64,000 nt of DNA from Erwinia_E haradaeae_E (GCF_900699015.1 NZ_LR217737.1:372001-436000); one strand, 5' to 3'; shown: positions 42,250-54,132, counted from the first letter of the stretch. The notes: generated from the letters alone by a model not told the origin. Numbers and translations: made by a program.

Positions 42250-42800
42250 TTAATTTAAGATTAAAAAGATGATATCTTAGATTTTTTGTTTCTCAAGGTA
42301 GATATTTAATTTTTGATTTTTTACACATCATTTTTAAAAAACTTTTTATTCAAGAGTTTAAAGTACTATGCTATATTTTATTTTTGTACAATTTTGATTG
42401 TATTATATTTAGTTAGGAATTGAGTACAATTTCAGGAAAAAATCTTTCTATTTTTTATTTTTATAATACAAGAGTAATAAATTTATATGTATAGAACAGT
42501 AAGATGAGAGAGAAAATGAATAAATTATGAGATATGAATGTAGTTATTCATAATTCTATTTAGGAGTTATAGAATTTTTAGTTTTATCTTTTCTGTTTCA
42601 GTCGTTTTTTCAAAAAAGTATAATATTCATCTGATGATTTTTAAATATAATGAACGAATAGTTTCTATATTATTATGTTGATAAGTGGTGAGATGTTTGT
42701 TATAAGACAATATTTGTAGAACATTTGTATTAGTAAATTTCTTTAATAAGTAAAAAATCAATTTTTATCGTATGTCTCATATAAAGAAATACTTTTTATT
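42250..42800. other. gene-free region between convergent dsbA and folK
   Basis: About 550 bases between the two 3' ends. No clear terminator or gene trace. Confidence 0.55.
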
Positions 42801-43310
42801 TTATGTGAGGAAGGGGGATTTCATTACACTTTTCATGGTGTTTTGATCGAAAGAATCTATTATTTCAGATAATAGTTTTCCATTTGGAAGATAAAGATTA
42901 GGGGCAATATCCAGAAGAGGTATAAGCATAAAAGCACGATTATTCATATCATAGTGTGGTACTGTTAGTCGTGGTGTATTAATTATTTTTTCTCCAAATA
43001 GCATGATATCAATATCCAGTGTACGTGGCCCCCATCGTTCAATTTGACGAACACGTCCTTGTTCTTTTTCAATATACTGTATGTGATCTAGTAACGTTTC
43101 AGATTCTAACGAAGTATCAATAGCTATTGCTATATTAAGAAAATAAGGTTGCTTAATAGGACTATAAGGAAGACTGTAATATAGTGGTGATTGTATAATT
43201 AATTGAGAATCTTGTATTTTTTTTATTTTATTAAGAGCGCTGCTAAGTTGATAAAGAGGATTAGAAAGATTGCTTCCCAGGGATAAGTAAACACGATTTA
43301 TTTTTTGCAT
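42801..43310 (-). CDS. folK: FolK, 6-hydroxymethyl-7,8-dihydropterin pyrophosphokinase
   Basis: FolK transfers pyrophosphate from ATP to 6-hydroxymethyl-dihydropterin in folate synthesis. The 169-residue product (159 in E. coli) begins with VYLSLGSNLSNP and contains the family block GPRTLDIDIMLFG (residues about 92-104, with the metal-binding Asp pair) followed by VPHYDMNNRAFMLIPLLDIAP. The ATG lies 8 bases after the pcnB stop with only a weak ribosome-binding sequence, so translational coupling to pcnB is likely, as in the enteric pcnB-folK pair. A short C-terminal extension (STKSVMKSPFLT-like) is not family-conserved. Confidence 0.96.
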   Translation of the reverse strand: MQKINRVYLSLGSNLSNPLYQLSSALNKIKKIQDSQLIIQSPLYYSLPYSPIKQPYFLNIAIAIDTSLESETLLDHIQYIEKEQGRVRQIERWGPRTLDIDIMLFGEKIINTPRLTVPHYDMNNRAFMLIPLLDIAPNLYLPNGKLLSEIIDSFDQNTMKSVMKSPFLT

Positions 43311-43318
43311 AAACTACT

Positions 43319-44725
43319 TTAGTTTTGTTTCGGGTACAAAGGTATGTATGTACATGGGTGGTTTGATTGACAATTTTGTAGTAGATTTTGTCGTAGAATT
43401 GTTATCATATTATGTTGTTGTGATAAAGTGGATATTTGAAATTGAGACCACCAAGCAGCAAGATTATTTAGCTCATAATTTCCTTCTACTATAGCACGCA
43501 TTTTTAACAAATGGTATGCAGAGCGAAACCTAGGATGTTCTATTAATATAGATGTCTGTTTACTATCTCGGATAGATAATCGTAATTGTAAATTCCAAAT
43601 ATCACGTACTAAGTTAGTAATCCGTTTTGGAATTGCTAGTGAACGGCTAGCCTGATCTAATAAATCATTCATCGATATTACAAAAGCATCATAATAGGTA
43701 CAGCTTTTTTCCTGGGAAATTTTCTGTGTCATCAGTAAATGAGGATACCAATAAAGTGTAGCAAATAAAAATTCTGGATTAACAGGTTTTTGATTATGGA
43801 TGCGTATATCAGTTTTTTTCAACATTAAAATAATCATATGTTCTATATTATTATTAGCTTGTGTACTCAGGTAGTGCGTAATAATTGGGAAAAGTGGTTG
43901 AAATAACTGGTATTTGCATAATTGTAAGTATGTATTATAGCCATAACCAGATTGAAGAAGTTTAAGTGTTTCTTCAAATAGACGAGCTGGAGGAATATTA
44001 TATAATAATTCAGAAAGATGTCGTATTGGTTGTTTAGTGTTAGAGTCAATTCTCATATTAAATCTAGTCGAAAATCGTATCACGCGTAACATGCGAACCG
44101 GGTCTTCTCGATACCTGGTTTCTGGGTCTCCAATTATGCGAATGATACCATGTTCTAAATCTCTCATTCCGCCACTATAATCGCGTATTGTACAATCAGA
44201 AAGATTATAATAAAGACTGTTAATAGTGAGATCTCGGCGTTGTGCATCGTCTTCAATAGAACCAAAGATATTATCACGCAATAACATTCCATTTTGTGTA
44301 TAGCGAGTTTCACTACGATGTATTCTGTTTTTTTCTTTAGATGTATGATGGCCACGAAATGTGGAAACTTCAATAATTTCATGAGAAAAAATAATATGAG
44401 CTAGGCGAAAACGGCGTCCGACTAAACGACAGTTACGAAATAACATGCGTACTTGATCTGGTGTCGCGTTAGTTGTAATATCAAAATCTTTTGGTTTTTT
44501 ATTAAGGAGTAGGTCACGCACACCACCACCAACTAGATAGGCTTCATATCCAGATTTATTTAAGCGATATATGACTTTCATAGCATTATCACTAATATTT
44601 TTGTGTAAAATATTATGGTTTGTGCTGTGAACGGTAGTCGCTTGATATACTTTTGAGATTTCAGATAGTAAACATGTCTCATGACCAAGGACGTGTCGGT
44701 AAAAATTAGAAACTCGGGTAAAAAT
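43319..44725 (-). CDS. pcnB: PcnB, poly(A) polymerase I, starting at ATT
   Basis: PcnB adds poly(A) tails to RNA 3' ends, promoting decay. The product is 468 residues with the nucleotidyltransferase core: LVGGGVRDLLL (GGG at 66-68), the catalytic KPKDFDIT (Asp80 and Asp82), RNCRLVGRRFRLAH, and REDPVRMLRVIRFSTRF. I place the start at an ATT codon (44725): translating from it gives (M)FTRVSNFYR, matching the E. coli N-terminus, which is known to begin with AUU, and GAGGTG stands about 5 bases upstream. A TTG four codons further up is an alternative but lies over that ribosome-binding site. The arginine-rich C-terminal tail of E. coli PcnB is replaced by a short neutral sequence ending YPKQN. 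folK follows after 8 bases. Confidence 0.94.
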   Translation of the reverse strand: MFTRVSNFYRHVLGHETCLLSEISKVYQATTVHSTNHNILHKNISDNAMKVIYRLNKSGYEAYLVGGGVRDLLLNKKPKDFDITTNATPDQVRMLFRNCRLVGRRFRLAHIIFSHEIIEVSTFRGHHTSKEKNRIHRSETRYTQNGMLLRDNIFGSIEDDAQRRDLTINSLYYNLSDCTIRDYSGGMRDLEHGIIRIIGDPETRYREDPVRMLRVIRFSTRFNMRIDSNTKQPIRHLSELLYNIPPARLFEETLKLLQSGYGYNTYLQLCKYQLFQPLFPIITHYLSTQANNNIEHMIILMLKKTDIRIHNQKPVNPEFLFATLYWYPHLLMTQKISQEKSCTYYDAFVISMNDLLDQASRSLAIPKRITNLVRDIWNLQLRLSIRDSKQTSILIEHPRFRSAYHLLKMRAIVEGNYELNNLAAWWSQFQISTLSQQHNMITILRQNLLQNCQSNHPCTYIPLYPKQN

Positions 44726-47700
44726 AGGACACCTCAATAGTAATAAAATTTAGTCTATGAATGGTTGTTAATCATGATAACTGAGATCATAGATTTTTAG
44801 AATTTCATTAATACTCTAATGTATATGATAAGAGTATTGTATAATCATTTAATTCATGGTGTCTCGTATTGATTGTGATCGATTAATATTTTCTTTTATA
44901 ATTATTTACAACTGATAATATACGTAGTGATTTCTGGTAAATAGTAAGATAAGTATACGATACATATCATTTATACTTTTACTTTTATTATAAAAAATTA
45001 TAATAATTAATATTGATCACTTCTATCTTAATTTATTTGATAGTATTTCGATTTTTGAATTTTTTATCATATTATTGAGATTCAAAACTAGTTAGATAAA
45101 TCTTTAGATCTTAACCAGGTAAGTTTCAATTACTAATTGAATTATAGATGTTCATCAGTATATACCCTGATTACGGTGTGTCTTAACTATTATATTATAC
45201 TATCAATAGTTTAGACGAGGTTAAGAAGACTTACCTTTGTTTAGCATAATAAGACTGATCATATTTTTTAAAGTAAAATTATAGCAATATGATGTTTGAT
45301 CTATGGAAGACTCGATCTAGTTTCATTGTTTATTCAACTGTTAGTTTTATAATTCAAATTGCTTTTATATGGTTGGAATGAAATGATAGGTGTCTAAATT
45401 ATGAGAATGATTATAGATATTTTGATAGTACTTTTATTATATCGTGATATTAGAATCTATATATATTTATATAAACCAGAATTTATCTTAATAATTTAAT
45501 ATTCAAAAAATCTTTTGTTAGAATTTTTTAGATGCTTGTCAAATTAAATAGGAATAATTATATCAAGATAACACGATTCAATAGTAAGTAAAGTGATTCA
45601 GAATAATAAATTAAACGTGAATGCTATATGCTATGATAATAGCTATGTGTACTATGATACATATAGAGTTCTTGTTTATGACTGATGCATAACAGTTGAT
45701 TACAATAGATTGTTGTGAATATACAAATAATCTTACTTATTTTAATAAGTTTAACTTATTATTAATAATATTAATATTTGGGTTGATAGTCAATAGTTGA
45801 ATTTATATGTTGAGAATGAATTATGTTTAAATTGATTATAATGAGATTTATTCAGTGAATTAATTATGTAATGAGATGATTGTTAAAAATATATTTTGTA
45901 ATAGAGTTATTTCATCCTTTATGGTATGGTCTAGAAGTGATAGCAATAACTAGTACTCTGTTTTACATAAGAGTTCTTATTGTTAATTTTCATTATATAT
46001 AAGTCATTTTTTAAAATTAGATATAATAGTTATACTGACTGATTCTTAATCATTAATTTAGTAAGTTATTGAACAAATCAATAGAGTTCTCTCGCTTATG
46101 CTTGATAACAAAGAGAGTTAGTAATATTACAAAATATTTATTTTATTTTAGAACATTTAATTTGAGTAATATGAAATTAACATTCATATTCAATTTATAT
46201 TGAATGACATTCCACTCCATAAGTTAATAGATTTAATTATGAAGAGATTAAGTTAGAATTAGAATTCTTTTTTAAATGTGTTGTTTTAATTTAGTTAATA
46301 AAGATCTTGTTTTCTATCTAAAGAGGATTATATAAATTAAAATAAATATTTGATATTTACTATCAAGATAGTAAAATATGAATATTGTAGAAGTAATGTC
46401 TTATGATTTCAGATAAAATACATTTTATATATTAGAATTAATAGATTTAAATTATTGAATTATTGTATTTATTTTCTATATTTTAATATCATATAGTATA
46501 TATGATAATTTATATTAGTCAGATACAAAATATAGTCTTATATATGGCTTAAGATTAGTAATCATCTATAATACTTATTAAAGTAAAACAATGATTTTTA
46601 TATATTAAAATATATTTATTTTATTCAATAAAAAATTAAATATACTATATAATATAGTTGAATCTATCTTCAATAGAGATTGATTCATAGAGTTAAGTGG
46701 TCATTATAGATACGATGACCATATCATATAATTGATATTGATATTAGTAAATATTTTATATTTACTCATTTATTCCTGTAATTTATTCAGAATAATAATA
46801 ATTAATTTTAATCTCTTTTCGTCTAAAAATAGAAGATTACTTTCACAATTATAGTGTTGATAAATAACTATCTTGAAATTATATTGCAATCTATTTTTAT
46901 CTATTTAATTAATTATTATTATATTATAATTTATCATTAATGTTTTTTTAATTTAATAATCTTTTATATAAAGTAAAGTAGATTGCTTAATATACAAAAT
47001 AAAAGCATCAGATTTTATCTTGACTAGTAAGTCTGTGTAGTTAAATTAGTTATTACCTTTTTAAAAAAATTATAGTAGTTAACTACATAATCTTTTTTAT
47101 TATTTAGTTTTAAAATATGAGTAATGGTTAACATAGTATATGAAGCATACGAGTTTTATTTTATTTAGACTATGGTCATATTTAAGAATAATATTGTATT
47201 AATATATTGTATTTTATACTCTATTTTTATTTTTGATCGGAATCATAAAAAAGAATCTTAATTTGTACTTTGAAATATATATCTAGTTTAATAAACTTTA
47301 ATTAAATTTTTATAGATATGCAATATTTACATTTACTGAAGATATATATTTACTATATACTAATATAGTATATATTTTTACTTAGACAAATCAGGATGTA
47401 TTTATAATTATATTAATATGTATTAGATAATGCTCATGCATAGTGAAACAATAAGATTGAAGGAATTTAAAATATGGATGGAATTAACTATTGTGATATA
47501 TTATCATGGTCTTTCAATATAAGTTAAAATTTTTTATATATTTGAGTTATTTGTAAGTTAGTATTTTTATAAAAAATTACAGGTATTATGGGATAATTGG
47601 AGATAGATATTAAGCGCATATTATCGTTCATATTTTTATTCTTGGTTCTAAATATTTATAATTTATATTTTATTGTATTATAAATTTGTATTTTTTAAAT

Positions 47701-48424
47701 AATTTCAGTATAGATTTATATATTAATCTTTTCTTTCTAGATTCACTATATATAAAGTTATTTGGTAATTTACATTAAAATAAAGTTAATTCTTATTTTA
47801 TGAAAGGATTCCAGAATCGAGATAAACAGATCATTCATATATAATTTTATTAGAAAAATAAAGAGTTTCGAGTTTGTATAATATACAGATTATTAAATTT
47901 TATTTTATTTTTTTACATGATTTATTTATGTACCGTAGATATTAATGACATCATATTATAGAAACAAGAAATTTATTTGTAATAAAATTATTTATTTTAA
48001 TGTTATTAATTAATTGCTTTTTTAGATAGTAGGATGTATTTATAGATATCTTCTGATTCTTGGAGCATCTATAAGGGTCTTATATTATAGATATCTTATT
48101 TCAGTAGAACTTATTATTTTATTTTTTCAAATATTTATTTTTTGTTAACCAATTTGTACTATACGAATAGTAGTGTGATGATTAGTTTTCTACTAGAATA
48201 AACTTCTAGTAATATTTTAAATATTCTGTATAATATTATTATCTCGGTTTTTAACCTAATTTTATTTGAGTTTATCGTATTAAATGAATAGAAATGTATT
48301 TTTAATTTTTATAGGTATAATATACAGAATTATATTTCACTGTAATTAAAGTAATTTATATTTCTTGAATCTATTCTATAAATAGATGTTATCTATACAT
48401 CAAATTAGAAAAAAGAAAGAATTT

Positions 48425-48477
48425 ATAAAAATATTGATTAAGTCTTTTGCATGAAAAGACTTAATCAATATTTTTAT
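48425..48477. repeat. perfect hairpin, 24-bp stem and 5-base loop
   Basis: The arm at 48425-48448 (starting ATAAAAATATTGATT) is the exact reverse complement of 48454-48477, around the loop GCATG. The stem is A+T-rich and has no T-run directly after it. It lies in the middle of the 6 kb gene desert with no gene within 2 kb. A perfect match of this length is not expected to persist by chance in drifting DNA. Confidence 0.85.
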
Positions 48478-50669
48478 GTAAAAGGGTTGATTTATATTCA
48501 CAGCAATTTTTTAGATTTTATTTAAGTTATTTCCATAGAGATTTAATATATAATTTAATTATATAATTAATAATTAAATTACCTTTATAAATTTTATCAT
48601 GTAACGGTATGGGTAATCTTTGATTATTAATCAATAACGATTCTATCCTGCTATTAATCATAATTAATATTGATATTATAGATGTTTGTAAGTATAGAAA
48701 AATTATTTTTATATTGGATATAATACTATTATTGATTGAATATACAATCTTATTATTTTTATATATAGATGAAGTGGCAATAGAAATACATTAAAGAAGT
48801 TTTTTATTTTATTTTAATTAAAATTAGTTTTCTATCTTTATAGTAAGATCAATGATATTAGATGATTAATATCAATTATTATCTTTTCATTTAACTTTTC
48901 ATTAAACTAATGATTAATATGATTTTATTTTTATCCCTTTATAAAATAAAACATTCATCATTTTAGTTAAATCAATATTTTTAAAATATAGATAAGTATC
49001 TATTAGTTAATACCTATATATCTAACTGTTATCTTTTAGGTATTTAAAGAATTTACAATGAAATATCACTAGTCGTCCATACAAGAAAATATTTTCTATA
49101 TTAATATAAAACATAAGATAATTAACTTAAGTTTAGTCTTTATTTTTTTATAATTTTAGTTTTAATAATGTTCCAGAAACTCATAATTAAACTAAATATA
49201 ATTCTAAGTAATTTTATCTATCCAATATCTGAACACAGATCAGAGATAATGAAATATTAAATTATAATCTTTAAAAATATTTAGTATTATAAAGTATTAA
49301 TAATTCATGAAATAATGTCTTAAGCTCATTTTTCATATATGAAAATAATTAATATTATTAATATATTATTTAAATATTTGTATTTTACTAAAATTGTAAA
49401 ATGACGATATATTCACTTTTTATTTATTAAGAAAATATTAAGTATTTTAATATATTAAGTTTATAGAAATAATACTTCTATTTATACATCTCGATTTTGT
49501 AACTAATTATACTAGAATATGATAATATTTTAATAATTGATATGGAGTAGGATCTATGAATCTGATTAATTATATTTAGGTGATTTTAATCATGACTTTA
49601 TCACATAGATCTAGTCATAGATAAATTATGAGATATCTTAACAAATTTATTTACTAAGTAATTAAGAGTTAATTATAGTTTATTGATTCAGTATCTATAT
49701 AGAGACAGAAATATAATTATTTATTGATAATCATCATGTATGTAATGAGTATGTATACTACACGTATAGTGATATTTTAGGTATTGAGGAATACATACCT
49801 TTGAATAATATTAATAATGACATAAATCAACAATTTTATAGCATGTTCTTTAATTAAAGAAATTAATTCTAATGTTTTATTTCATTTCTGTTAATTAATT
49901 TATCAGAGTTTTGTTTTATTGGAATTAAAATTGCAACAATGACATATATCATATCCTTGTTGATAATACATAACCATCATTATCTATTATTTTTAAATAT
50001 TAAAGACTGTTTGGAATAAAACATAGATTTTACTATAGTTGTTTAAAAAAAAGAAAGATAATATGCTTTATGAGAAGGTTGATGATTCCTAAATATTCTA
50101 ATTAAAAACTTATAAGATTTCATAATTTATGAATTGAAGATAAATAGATGAACATCTATAATTTTAATTGATAGGCTTATTAGAGTTGTTATAATGAAGA
50201 GTATCTTTATAGGCTATCACAGGTCATTGTGAGAACATTGTATTAGGTAATATCAATTAGATTAATTAATTGTAGTTATAATAATTCATTAGAAAAGAAC
50301 TCTACTAATAATATAGTATAATAAGCAGTTCTTTTCTTAATACATTAGAATAATAAACTTACTAACTCTATTTTTTTAAATATAACTAGGTCTAATTTTT
50401 TCGTTGTTATTAACATAACATTAAAGATAGAGATTTAAGTATATTTTTAGAAATTTAACATGTGATATTGAATGTCTAGTAATTAGGAACTAGCCTGTTA
50501 TTTAAGGAATTATTATTATTCAAGGTAATTAAATTATAATAAGTATTTCTATTATTTAATTGAGGTATATTTCCTTCCTGCATTCCTCACAAAGCATCTT
50601 GAATGTGTACGATAGTGATTTATGATTAAATTAAGAAATTACTCGCTCATAGAAGATGAGATAATAGCA

Positions 50670-50699
50670 TTGAATTTAGGTGGTTAAAGTTACTATAAA
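50670..50699 (+). promoter_or_regulatory. possible glmU promoter
   Basis: TTGAAT and TATAAA separated by 18 bases, ending about 70 bases ahead of glmU. It matches a sigma-70 promoter reasonably, but the A+T-rich background makes chance matches common. Confidence 0.3.
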
Positions 50700-50772
50700 A
50701 ATCCAAAAATGCTATTTTGGATGACAGACGAACGTTTTTATGTATTAGATGCAATGATTAGTTAGGATGTTT

Positions 50773-52143
50773 ATGGAAAATCGTTTAATTAGTGTTGTAA
50801 TTCTTGCTGCTGGTAAAGGAACTCGTATGTACTCAGATCTACCAAAGGTACTACATTTACTAGCAGGAAAACCTATGGTTCAGTATGTAATAGATGTTTC
50901 TAAAGAAATCAATGCCCGGTGTATTAATCTGATATATGGATATTCTGGTGATCTTCTTAAAACGGTTGTTAATGATGACTCTTTAAATTGGGTGTTACAA
51001 AGAGAACAGTTAGGAACTGGTCATGCCATACAGCAAGCTGCTCCTTATTTTCATGATAATGAAGATATTTTAATATTGTATGGAGATGTCCCCTTAATTT
51101 CAAGAGATACTTTACACCGTTTACAGAAAGCCAAACCATCTGGTGGAATAGCTCTTTTAACAGTAAAACTTGATGATCCATATGGTTATGGACGAATCAT
51201 CCGTCAGAATGGAAAAGTTATAGGTATTGTGGAACAGAAAGATGCGACTCCTCAGCAATTAGTAATAAATGAAATTAATACTGGTATCTTTCTTGCTAAT
51301 GGATTAGAGATTAAACGTTGGTTAAATCAACTTCCTTATAATAGACAAAATGGTGAGTACTATATTACTGATATTATAGCGCTTGCGCATCGTTCTGGTT
51401 GTTATATTGAAACAGTCTACCCAGAACGTATAACTGAAATTACTGGTGTGAATAACCGTCTTCAGCTTGCTAATTTAGAGCGTATTTACCAAGTGGAATT
51501 AGCAGAAAAATTCCTTGTAGAAGGAGGTATGCTGCAGGATTTAACTCGTTTTGATTTACGTGGTACATTAAAGCACGGTCGTGATGTGGTAATCGATACT
51601 AATGTGATTATTGAGGGTACCGTTATACTTGGTAATCGAGTAAAAATTGGGACTGGTTGTGTAATCAAAAATAGCTTAATTTCTGATGATAGTATCATTC
51701 ATCCTTACAGTGTCATTGATGGTTCTCAATTAGAACCACGATCCAGGGTTGGTCCATTTGCTCATTTACGCCCAGGTAGCAAGTTAGGAACAAGTTCCCA
51801 TGTTGGCAGTTTTGTGGAAATTAAGAATACAATGCTTGGTTCCGGATCTAAATCAGCGCATTTAAGTTATCTTGGGGACGCGGAGATCGGCGTTAATGTA
51901 AATATCGGAGCAGGTACTATTACTTGTAATTATGATGGTATAAATAAATCGAAGACTATTATTGGTGATGGTGTTTTTGTTGGTTCAGATACTCAGTTTA
52001 TTGCCCCAGTTAATGTTGGATCAGGTGTGACTGTTGCTGCTGGTAGCACCATTATAAGAGATGTGCCTTCTAACGGGTTAGTATATAACCGGAAAGAGCA
52101 AATATTTGATGTTAATTGGAAGAAACCAAAAAAGAAAAATTAA
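50773..52143 (+). CDS. glmU: GlmU, bifunctional GlcNAc-1-P uridyltransferase / GlcN-1-P acetyltransferase
   Basis: GlmU acetylates glucosamine 1-phosphate and then attaches UMP to give UDP-GlcNAc, feeding MurA and lipid A/core synthesis. From the ATG at 50773 the product is 456 residues, exactly the E. coli length. The N-terminal pyrophosphorylase domain has LAAGKGTRM (11-19), and the linker helix leads to a left-handed beta-helix with hexapeptide repeats (for example NVIIEGTVILGNRVKIGTGCVI). The acetyltransferase site includes SHVGSFVEIK, HLSYLGDAEIG and NIGAGTITCNYDG. Another ATG two codons upstream is possible, but an AGG 6 bases ahead favours the second. glmS follows 160 bases later. Confidence 0.97.
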   Translation: MENRLISVVILAAGKGTRMYSDLPKVLHLLAGKPMVQYVIDVSKEINARCINLIYGYSGDLLKTVVNDDSLNWVLQREQLGTGHAIQQAAPYFHDNEDILILYGDVPLISRDTLHRLQKAKPSGGIALLTVKLDDPYGYGRIIRQNGKVIGIVEQKDATPQQLVINEINTGIFLANGLEIKRWLNQLPYNRQNGEYYITDIIALAHRSGCYIETVYPERITEITGVNNRLQLANLERIYQVELAEKFLVEGGMLQDLTRFDLRGTLKHGRDVVIDTNVIIEGTVILGNRVKIGTGCVIKNSLISDDSIIHPYSVIDGSQLEPRSRVGPFAHLRPGSKLGTSSHVGSFVEIKNTMLGSGSKSAHLSYLGDAEIGVNVNIGAGTITCNYDGINKSKTIIGDGVFVGSDTQFIAPVNVGSGVTVAAGSTIIRDVPSNGLVYNRKEQIFDVNWKKPKKKN

Positions 52144-52302
52144 GTATGGATTAATTTTTCTTAATTGAACATAGTGTAGTAGTGATATTAGTACCAGTGT
52201 TAGCGACTAGTGACTATTGAAAGGATTTCGAATCTACTGGATATTTTAATCAGAAGATAACCCTCAGAGTTTATTGACTATCACGCCAGGAAACTTATCT
52301 TT

Positions 52303-54132
52303 ATGTGTGGAATTATTGGTGCAATTTCGTATCGTAATATTGTAGGAATTTTACTTGATGGATTGCGACGTCTTCAATATCGGGGTTATGATTCTTCTGG
52401 TTTAGCTGTGATGGATCTGACTGGAGAGTTGATTCGTCTTCGTCGTCTTGGAGGAGTACAGAATTTAATTAATGCGGTAGAAAATACTGTTTTATCAGGC
52501 AGTATTGGTATTGCGCATACACGTTGGGCCACACATGGAAAACCGGCAGAAATAAACGCGCATCCACATATATCATTTGATATTAGTATAGTGCATAATG
52601 GAATTATTGAGAATTATCAGTCTATATATAGACAGTTAAAAGTATGGGGTTATACATGTTTGTCAGAAACTGATACAGAAGTAGTAGCTCATTTAGTACA
52701 TTGGGAAGGGCAAAAAGGTGGTTCATTATTAGAAGTAGTACAACGTGTTCTTCCGTGTCTTCGTGGTACATATGGTATGGTTATTTTAGATAGTCGAATG
52801 CCAGATAGGTTGATTGCCGCGCGTTCGGGTAGTCCTTTGGTTATTGGTTGTGGTATCGATGAAAATTTTATAGGATCAGATCCTATAGCATTACTACCAA
52901 TGACGCGTCGATTAATTTATTTAGAAGAAGGTGATGTAGCACAAATTACATCATCTAGTATTATGATTTTTGATCGCTCTGGTAATAGTGTGCATCGTTG
53001 TGAAATTACCTCTAACATACAACATGATGCAGGAAATAAAGGAGCTTATAACCATTATATGCAGAAAGAAATTTATGAGCAGCCTAGGGTAATTAAAAAG
53101 AGGCTAAAAGGTCATCTTAGAAATAATAAAATTAACTTCCCTGAGTTAGGTTCAGAAAACGAAATACTACTAAAAAACTTACAACATATCCAGATTGTAG
53201 CTTGTGGTACTTCATATAATGCAGGTATGGTAGCAAAATACTGGTTCGAATCATTCATTCAAGTACCCTGTGATGTTGACATTGCTTCTGAATTTCGTTA
53301 TAGACAACCTGTAGTACGACATAATAGCTTTTTGATAACTTTATCTCAGTCTGGAGAAACTGCTGACACCCTAGCAGCACTACGTCTTTCAAAAAAAATG
53401 AGTTATCTAGGATCTTTAGCGATTTGTAATGTACCTAGTTCTTCTTTGGTACGTGAATCTGATTTAGTTCTTATGACTCAAGCAGGTTCAGAAATTGGTG
53501 TTGCATCGACCAAGTCTTTTACAACTCAGTTGACTGTTCTGTTAATGCTACTAGCAAAAATTAGTTATTTGAAAGGTATGAAACCTGAGATTGAAAAGAG
53601 CATTGTCGATGCTCTTAAGGTATTACCTTATCGAATTAATCAGATGTTATTGCAAAATGAATTAATGGTTGATTTAGCAAAAGATTTTATTCATAAAGAA
53701 AATGTTTTATTTCTGGGAAGAGGCGCTCAATATCCAATTGCAATGGAAGGGGCTTTGAAACTAAAAGAGATCTCTTATATTCATGCGGAAGCATATGCTG
53801 CTGGCGAATTAAAGCACGGACCTCTTGCATTAATTGATAATAATATGCCAGTTATCGTTATTGCACCAGATAATAAGCTTTTAGAAAAAATAAAATCAAA
53901 TATAGAAGAAGTTCGTGCTCGTGGTGGTTTATTATACGTTTTTACTAACGCTCAATTTGGTTGTTCTAACATTGAGAGAATGCGTATTATTTCTTTACCA
54001 TATGTTGAAGACATTACGACACCAATTTCTTATATTGTACCATTGCAATTACTTAGCTATCATATAGCTTTACTCAAAGGAAACAATGTAGATCAACCAA
54101 GAAATCTGGCGAAATCAGTAACAGTAGAATAA
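52303..54132 (+). CDS. glmS: GlmS, glutamine:fructose-6-phosphate amidotransferase
   Basis: GlmS makes glucosamine 6-phosphate from fructose 6-phosphate and glutamine, the first step to UDP-GlcNAc. The product is 609 residues, as in E. coli. The N-terminal Cys nucleophile follows Met (MCGIIGAISYR), and the glutaminase domain shows RGYDSSGLA and THGKPAEINAHPH. Two SIS (sugar isomerase) domains follow, with GTSYNAGMVAKYW, SQSGETADTLAAL and GRGAQYPIAMEGALKLKEISYIHAEAYAAGELKHGPLALI, ending in the family tail LAKSVTVE. With glmU upstream and Pgi supplying fructose 6-phosphate, the amino-sugar branch appears complete except for glmM, which is outside the window. Confidence 0.97.
   Translation: MCGIIGAISYRNIVGILLDGLRRLQYRGYDSSGLAVMDLTGELIRLRRLGGVQNLINAVENTVLSGSIGIAHTRWATHGKPAEINAHPHISFDISIVHNGIIENYQSIYRQLKVWGYTCLSETDTEVVAHLVHWEGQKGGSLLEVVQRVLPCLRGTYGMVILDSRMPDRLIAARSGSPLVIGCGIDENFIGSDPIALLPMTRRLIYLEEGDVAQITSSSIMIFDRSGNSVHRCEITSNIQHDAGNKGAYNHYMQKEIYEQPRVIKKRLKGHLRNNKINFPELGSENEILLKNLQHIQIVACGTSYNAGMVAKYWFESFIQVPCDVDIASEFRYRQPVVRHNSFLITLSQSGETADTLAALRLSKKMSYLGSLAICNVPSSSLVRESDLVLMTQAGSEIGVASTKSFTTQLTVLLMLLAKISYLKGMKPEIEKSIVDALKVLPYRINQMLLQNELMVDLAKDFIHKENVLFLGRGAQYPIAMEGALKLKEISYIHAEAYAAGELKHGPLALIDNNMPVIVIAPDNKLLEKIKSNIEEVRARGGLLYVFTNAQFGCSNIERMRIISLPYVEDITTPISYIVPLQLLSYHIALLKGNNVDQPRNLAKSVTVE

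Larger units (their letters stand above)
44726..50772. other. 6 kb gene-free region
   Basis: The longest gene desert in the window. No frame resembles a protein, and no tRNA or rRNA pattern was seen. In enterics the atp operon (about 7 kb) sits directly upstream of glmU; the gap size and place suggest this could be its eroded site, but no atp motif is recognisable, so this is only positional inference. A perfect 24-bp stem hairpin lies at 48425-48477. A possible sigma-70-like pair (TTGAAT 50670-50675 and TATAAA 50694-50699, 18-base spacer) could drive glmU; in such A+T-rich DNA this is weak evidence. Confidence 0.55.
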
